DNA from: Viscum album
Taxonomy: Eukaryota; Streptophyta; Magnoliopsida; Santalales; Viscaceae
Reading direction: 5' to 3'
Assembly: GCA_963277665.1 (NCBI GenBank)
Contig: CAUJRU010000136.1
Location: 248,001 to 312,000 of the forward strand
Length of the DNA: 64,000 nt
Every line of letters starts with the position of its first letter. Positions within the stretch are counted from its first letter, which is position 1. The position numbers and the translations under genes were made by a program. The notes below the pieces were generated by a model. It searched no databases and had not been told where the DNA came from. It worked only from the letters and a program-made list of their open reading frames with translations. Shown here one piece after another: positions 59,781-64,000 of this stretch.

Positions 59781-62700
59781 TGCAGCGACTCGGGTTTTTG
59801 GTCCTGTCAGACTTTGGAATATTTCTGCGAATAATTTCAGAGCTAGGCGCGAAGGCGGCATGCGATTCTGAGCCCCGGTGTGCCCGAAATTAATTTTATA
59901 AGAATATTAAGTATTTTTATACTATGCACGTGGCGGGGGTGTGATATCTCCTAAACGGTAGCTCAGAACGGGAATCTGAGGGCACAGTTGCGTCCGGAAC
60001 GTGCCGTTTACCCTAGGCGAGGTGTAAGCATTGCGGGCGAGGGCATGCGGTGAGAAACGCCACCAGGGGCGTTTCCGTAAATAAGTAGCGAAGTTAGTGT
60101 GCGAGCGTCGGCTCGAATAACTTCTGAACGGAGTCTCGGATGGAAAATCTAAGTCCTCCGTTGCGTTTAGAACGGCACGTTTACCCTAGGGGTGACCTTA
60201 CTTTTGTTCGCATCGGGCGTCGGGTCCGAGGCGGGTTTGGCGCCGGCGGGCGGCTGATATAAATATCAGCGCCCCCCCCCCCTTATCGTTCTTCGCCGTT
60301 CTTTGCTGCCGCTCCACCGAATCAAGAAAACGAAGCGCCCACGAGCTCGGAATTCGACGGCAGACGTTCCAGGAGCGCGCAACGGAAGCTCTGGAGCGCG
60401 GATCTGAGGCAGAACGTCGGCGTTTCGCCCGCGAGGTAGGCGGTTTGAGTTTTACAATCCCGGATCCCATTTTTGTGTTATTTTCTTTAAATTTTCATAA
60501 GGGTTGTATAGTTCGGGTCCCAAGGTTTCCAAAACATGTTTCAGATCTGAATTTGGAGCACTGGGGTGCTCCCGGTGGCTCCCAGAAGATTTCCGGCGAA
60601 AACCCGGTTTTCCGGCGACGGCGGGCGGCGGCCATGGTGGAATCCGGCGACGGCACAGCGGCGCGACGGCAGTTTCCGGTGGTGGCGGCGGCGGCGCGGC
60701 GGAATCTGGCGGTGGCACGGTGGTTTCCGGCGAGGCTGGCGGTGGTCCGGTCAAGATTTTCCGCGGGTTCTTTAAACCCCCGTAACTCGCAAATCATAAC
60801 TCCGATTTGCGAGCCGTTTGCGGCGACGCGCTCCTTGCGTCAAGAATGACCTTCTGAACTCACTTTGAGGGTTTAAGGGTTCGGGATCTTGGCCTGGGAT
60901 TTAGAAACATCGTATAAAATAATATTATTTTATTATTTTACGACTTCGGGCCGTTGTAACTTCTACCCGGAGCGTCCGATTGACGTGCCGTCAGCGGCGT
61001 TAAGACCCTGATGGTACGACAGACCTTTTGAGAAGGTTTCTGGGTGTTGGGACTGTGAACGAGGTGCGGGCCCCACGAGGCCGGGTTTTGGCGTTTGCTG
61101 AGAAACACAGATTTTGCACCAGGAGCCCGATTTTGGCGGTTGAATAGTCGATCCTGTGTGTTTTTCTGAGAGGATCGCAATGGTGCGATCCATTCGATGA
61201 GTTTCGAAATCCAGGCGTGGGCCCCACCCGAGCTGGCTTCGGTGAATAGTACCTTTTTCACTGGGTGTTCGTTTCAGACGAGCGAGTAGTCGATTCCGCT
61301 TGTTTTTACGAGGGGATCGCTGTAGTGTGATCCGCTCGATGGGTTTCAGGATCGTTGTGTGGGCCCCGCACGAGCTAACTACGCTGAATAGTTCATTTTT
61401 CACCAGTGCTCCGTTTCGGGCGAGTAAACAGCCTATCCTGCGTTTTTTTCTGCGTGGAACGCGATGGTGGCCTCGGTTTTGGCCTAGGAGGTGCACAGTG
61501 TGGCGTTGTGGCGGGTCGCTCGGGTTAGCGACGTTTGGACCAGCAGTGGTTGAGGGTGCTCCCTTGGTTCGTTCCTACGAGGGTTCGTGTGGCATCACAA
61601 CCTTCGCATGGGTTTGTGATCCTCTCGATGGGATATTTTAACTGTTAGAGTTGTGGTATCCCTCCGGTGGGCCTGGAGCAGATCCTCTAGCATCTTTACC
61701 CTGGATCGGGTTCTTGGTATCGCTGTGACCGCTTATTCACGGGCGGCGATCCCCTATCTAGAAGGTTAACCCCGTAGGGTTTGTGGCATCATCGGGAATA
61801 TGATCCCCTACGCGGTGGGTCTTGCCCAGTAGGGTTGTGGTATCGTCGGGTATACGATCCCCTACTCAGCATGAATTTTATAGTAGGTTTGCGGTATCGT
61901 TGATCATACGACCCCCTACTCAGCGCTTGGTGTCGGTAGGGTTGCAGTATCATTGGTTATGCGATCCCCTACTCAGCGCGTGGTTTCGGTAGGGTTGCGG
62001 CATCGTCGGTTCGATCCCCTACATCGTGAGTTGTACCTGATAGGGTTCCAGTATCGTCGTGACCATCTTTATAGGGACAATGATCCTCTATCTGATTGTG
62101 GAGCTTCTGTCGAGCGCCAGATCGGGTTGTGGTATCCCCCAGCGGATCCTGGGTGTGATCCCCTATCTGTGAAAACTACATATGCCAGATCGGGTCGTGG
62201 TATCTTTCAGAGGACCCTGGGAGTGATCCCCTATCTGTGAGATACTTATACAGGAGTGGGTCTTGGTATCCCCTAGCGGACCCTAGCGGCGATCCCCTAT
62301 CCGAGGAGTTTGGTGGTTATGTTGTTTCAGCGATGTTTTCTCAATGATGTTATCCAACGAGCGTGGTCTCTCAGGTGAGCATTTGAGATGTTTGTTTGGG
62401 ACCCGATGGAGTGTATCTCTCGGATGAGTGTCATCTGTTATGACAGTGTTCGTGTGGTGTACTCTCCCGGTTGGGACAGTTGCTGGTGATGAGGTCGGTA
62501 CCTCTTGTGGCTTGTGGCATGAGCTGAGTATATCTGGATTGTTCAAGGTGTATGTATGGGCATACACCTGAGCTGAGCTGAGCTGACTATATGTGTTTAG
62601 CCGAGGATGGTCACGAGATGGAGTTTCTCTATCATCTGGGTTCCCTCTGGCTGGGTTGAGCGGACTGTTGCCTTTTAGTTGCTCCCTTGGGTTTTGGGTT

Positions 62701-63196
62701 TTTGGGGTGCCTACTGAGTATGTTTATACTCACCCCTGCACGGGCTTTGCCCGCACATGTTCCTGTCTTGTGCAGACCACAGGCCTTTCGAAGGAGTTCC
62801 AGGAGGACCCGGAGCAGGCAGAGCTTAGTGAGCGTGTTGATCGGGGTGTTTACCGGAGCTGTGCCGAGGGAGCTTTCCAGCGGGTGTTTGTGGCAGCGTT
62901 CCCCTCGTCAGAGTAGGCTGGACGCACTTTGTAGTTTTATTTTGGTGGGCCCTGTTTTGCCCTTTGTACTTCTGCTGTACTCTGGTTGTGGGATAGTGTA
63001 TGCATGCATTTACTTTTCAGTTTCTATATCTCTGCACTGTTGAATGGAGGTGTTTGTGGGTGCGTGTGTACAGGTACCTTAGGCTAATGCCTCCCATTTG
63101 TGATATTGCCTACTCGGCGCTGGTCGCCAGCCCCTGGCCTATTGGAGGCGGGCTTGGGGAGTCGCGGCTCGAGCCCCGTTGGGTCGGGTCATGACA
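59781..63196 (+). repeat. 3' LTR of the gag-only element
   Basis: Starts TGCAGCGACTCGGG and ends GGTCATGACA, then TATCC. Compared with the 5' LTR it lacks one copy of the 51-bp duplication and has ten extra bases near 60,297, which together explain the 41-bp length difference. The palindromic TATA region is at 60,254-60,269 and the GAGTAT/ATACTC hairpin at about 62,714-62,729. Confidence 0.92.
61700..62308 (+). repeat. ten-unit hairpin array in the 3' LTR
   Basis: Copy of the array at 56,378-56,985 with the same unit order. In the sixth unit this copy reads ATCGTCGGTTCGAT, so the inner stem broken in the 5' LTR (TTCGAA) is intact here. Confidence 0.75.
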
Positions 63197-63201
63197 TATC
63201 C

Positions 63202-64000
63202 AAATATAATGGATAAGCATAATGGTGTATTTATGATTTTTATATGATATTTATTATATTATTATGATTTTTGAATAATTATATAAAATTTGACTTCTTA
63301 TATTTCAATCTGTGGGAATACGATAACATAGTTTGTGGGTATGGTGGACTACCACCCCACGAAGTAATTTAATTTATATACTATTTACATATTAGGTAAT
63401 AAGAATTACTTTAATAAAAATATGTGATATATATTAATGTAATTATTCTTTAGTTATTATATATTATTTAACTTTCATTCATTCTTTCCATTAGAAAACG
63501 GGATAAAACATTCATGTGTATGTAAGACCTACCATATACCTTAATAGTGTATTTCATTTTTTTATCTAAACCATTTATATATCCCTCTAAAAAAATATAT
63601 ACCAAATATATATGACAATTATATCAAGTTTAAAATTATGTATATGATGTTTCGACAATCAAATTAATAGTACTAATAGTAACAAATCTAAACATAGACG
63701 AATAACAAAATAGTTGTTGCTCGATACCTGACCTTAACATGTATGGGGAAATAAAAAATCATATGTAAATAATATATACTATTATATTATTAAATATGGT
63801 TCTATAATAGATTTATAGTATTATTATATTTAATATACATTATTTTTAAAAATGTATGAAGGAATTAGTTACTTAAGGTAAGGGATTTCCATCTTTGTTT
63901 TACTTTCTGTGAGAAACATTTCGTATTCACTATGTTTTTATTTTTTTTCCTATACATATTGAGCATGAATTTTTATTGTAATTATTCAAATAAAAATTAT
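63202..64000. repeat. ~187-bp AT-rich satellite, far right block
   Basis: The box recurs at 63,344 (GTGGACTACCACC), 63,522 (GTAAGACCTACC) and about 63,726 (CGATACCTGACC). Ahead of the first two are AATACGATAACATAG and AAAACGGGATAAAACATTC, related to the segments near 16,970 and 17,165. Measured without the inserted element, 54,372 to 63,344 is 187 bp, one unit. No gene is seen to the window end. Confidence 0.55.

Larger units (their letters stand above)
54417..63196 (+). mobile_element. gag-only non-autonomous LTR retrotransposon (TR-GAG-like); TSD TATCC
   Basis: 8,780 bp with LTRs of 3,457 bp (54,417-57,873) and 3,416 bp (59,781-63,196), a tRNA-iMet-type primer site, a 1.9-kb interior that encodes only a chromovirus-type gag, and a polypurine tract. 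The target duplication TATCC is at 54,412-54,416 and 63,197-63,201. No protease, reverse transcriptase, RNase H or integrase is present; the gag linker runs into a residual tail before the polypurine tract. Such elements are known as TR-GAGs and must use enzymes from autonomous relatives. LTR divergence is about 4-5% over the first 310 bp (by eye), so insertion is more recent than the Athila element's (inference). Confidence 0.92.

Overview
This is repeat-only DNA from a large, transposon-rich flowering-plant genome. I found no host protein gene, rRNA, true tRNA gene or CRISPR array. Plant origin is inferred from the retroelements: a Ty3/gypsy Athila-lineage element with a tRNA-Asp-type primer site and env-like ORF, Tekay/Del-type chromoviruses with chromodomain-linked integrase tails, tRNA-derived SINEs, and heavy C-to-T decay of reading frames. 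The species cannot be named from the sequence.

Layout. 1-2.8 kb is AT-rich, with a possible old minus-strand LTR. 2.8-3.3 kb holds the last part of a decayed chromovirus pol (element X), followed by its 3' LTR. That LTR is split into three pieces (3.31-3.61, 6.80-7.53 and 9.39-about 11.93 kb) by a solo LTR (3619-6794, target duplication ATTAA) and a CACTA-like element (7533-9391) that holds a SINE. A second decayed chromovirus pol (element Y) runs from 12 to 15.5 kb. 15.5-22.9 kb is AT-rich and partly a degenerate satellite. A Tekay-like element lies at 23,282-50,622 (target duplication GTTTC). Its integrase is interrupted by a complete Athila element on the minus strand (29,686-44,055, target duplication CATCC), and its 3' LTR is a tandem of about 2.75 copies. 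50.6-54.4 kb is AT-rich with satellite periodicity. 54,417-63,196 is a gag-only non-autonomous element (target duplication TATCC) with 3.4-kb LTRs. The satellite resumes at 63.2 kb in the same phase.

All recognisable reading frames are broken by stops and frameshifts, so nothing here looks autonomous. What makes the window interesting is non-coding structure: a ~187-bp satellite whose phase continues across a retrotransposon insertion; a ten-unit hairpin array in the LTRs with stem changes that keep pairing; a tandem block of tRNA-like units in the Athila pol-env intergenic region; one palindrome (TACACGGCGTGTA and its variants) shared by two unrelated element lineages; and a multimeric LTR. 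A satellite array invaded by Athila and chromovirus elements suggests pericentromeric heterochromatin. That is inference, by analogy with Arabidopsis centromeres.

All identity percentages, periods and alignments are by-eye estimates. Element ends, target duplications and motif positions were read directly from the bases.
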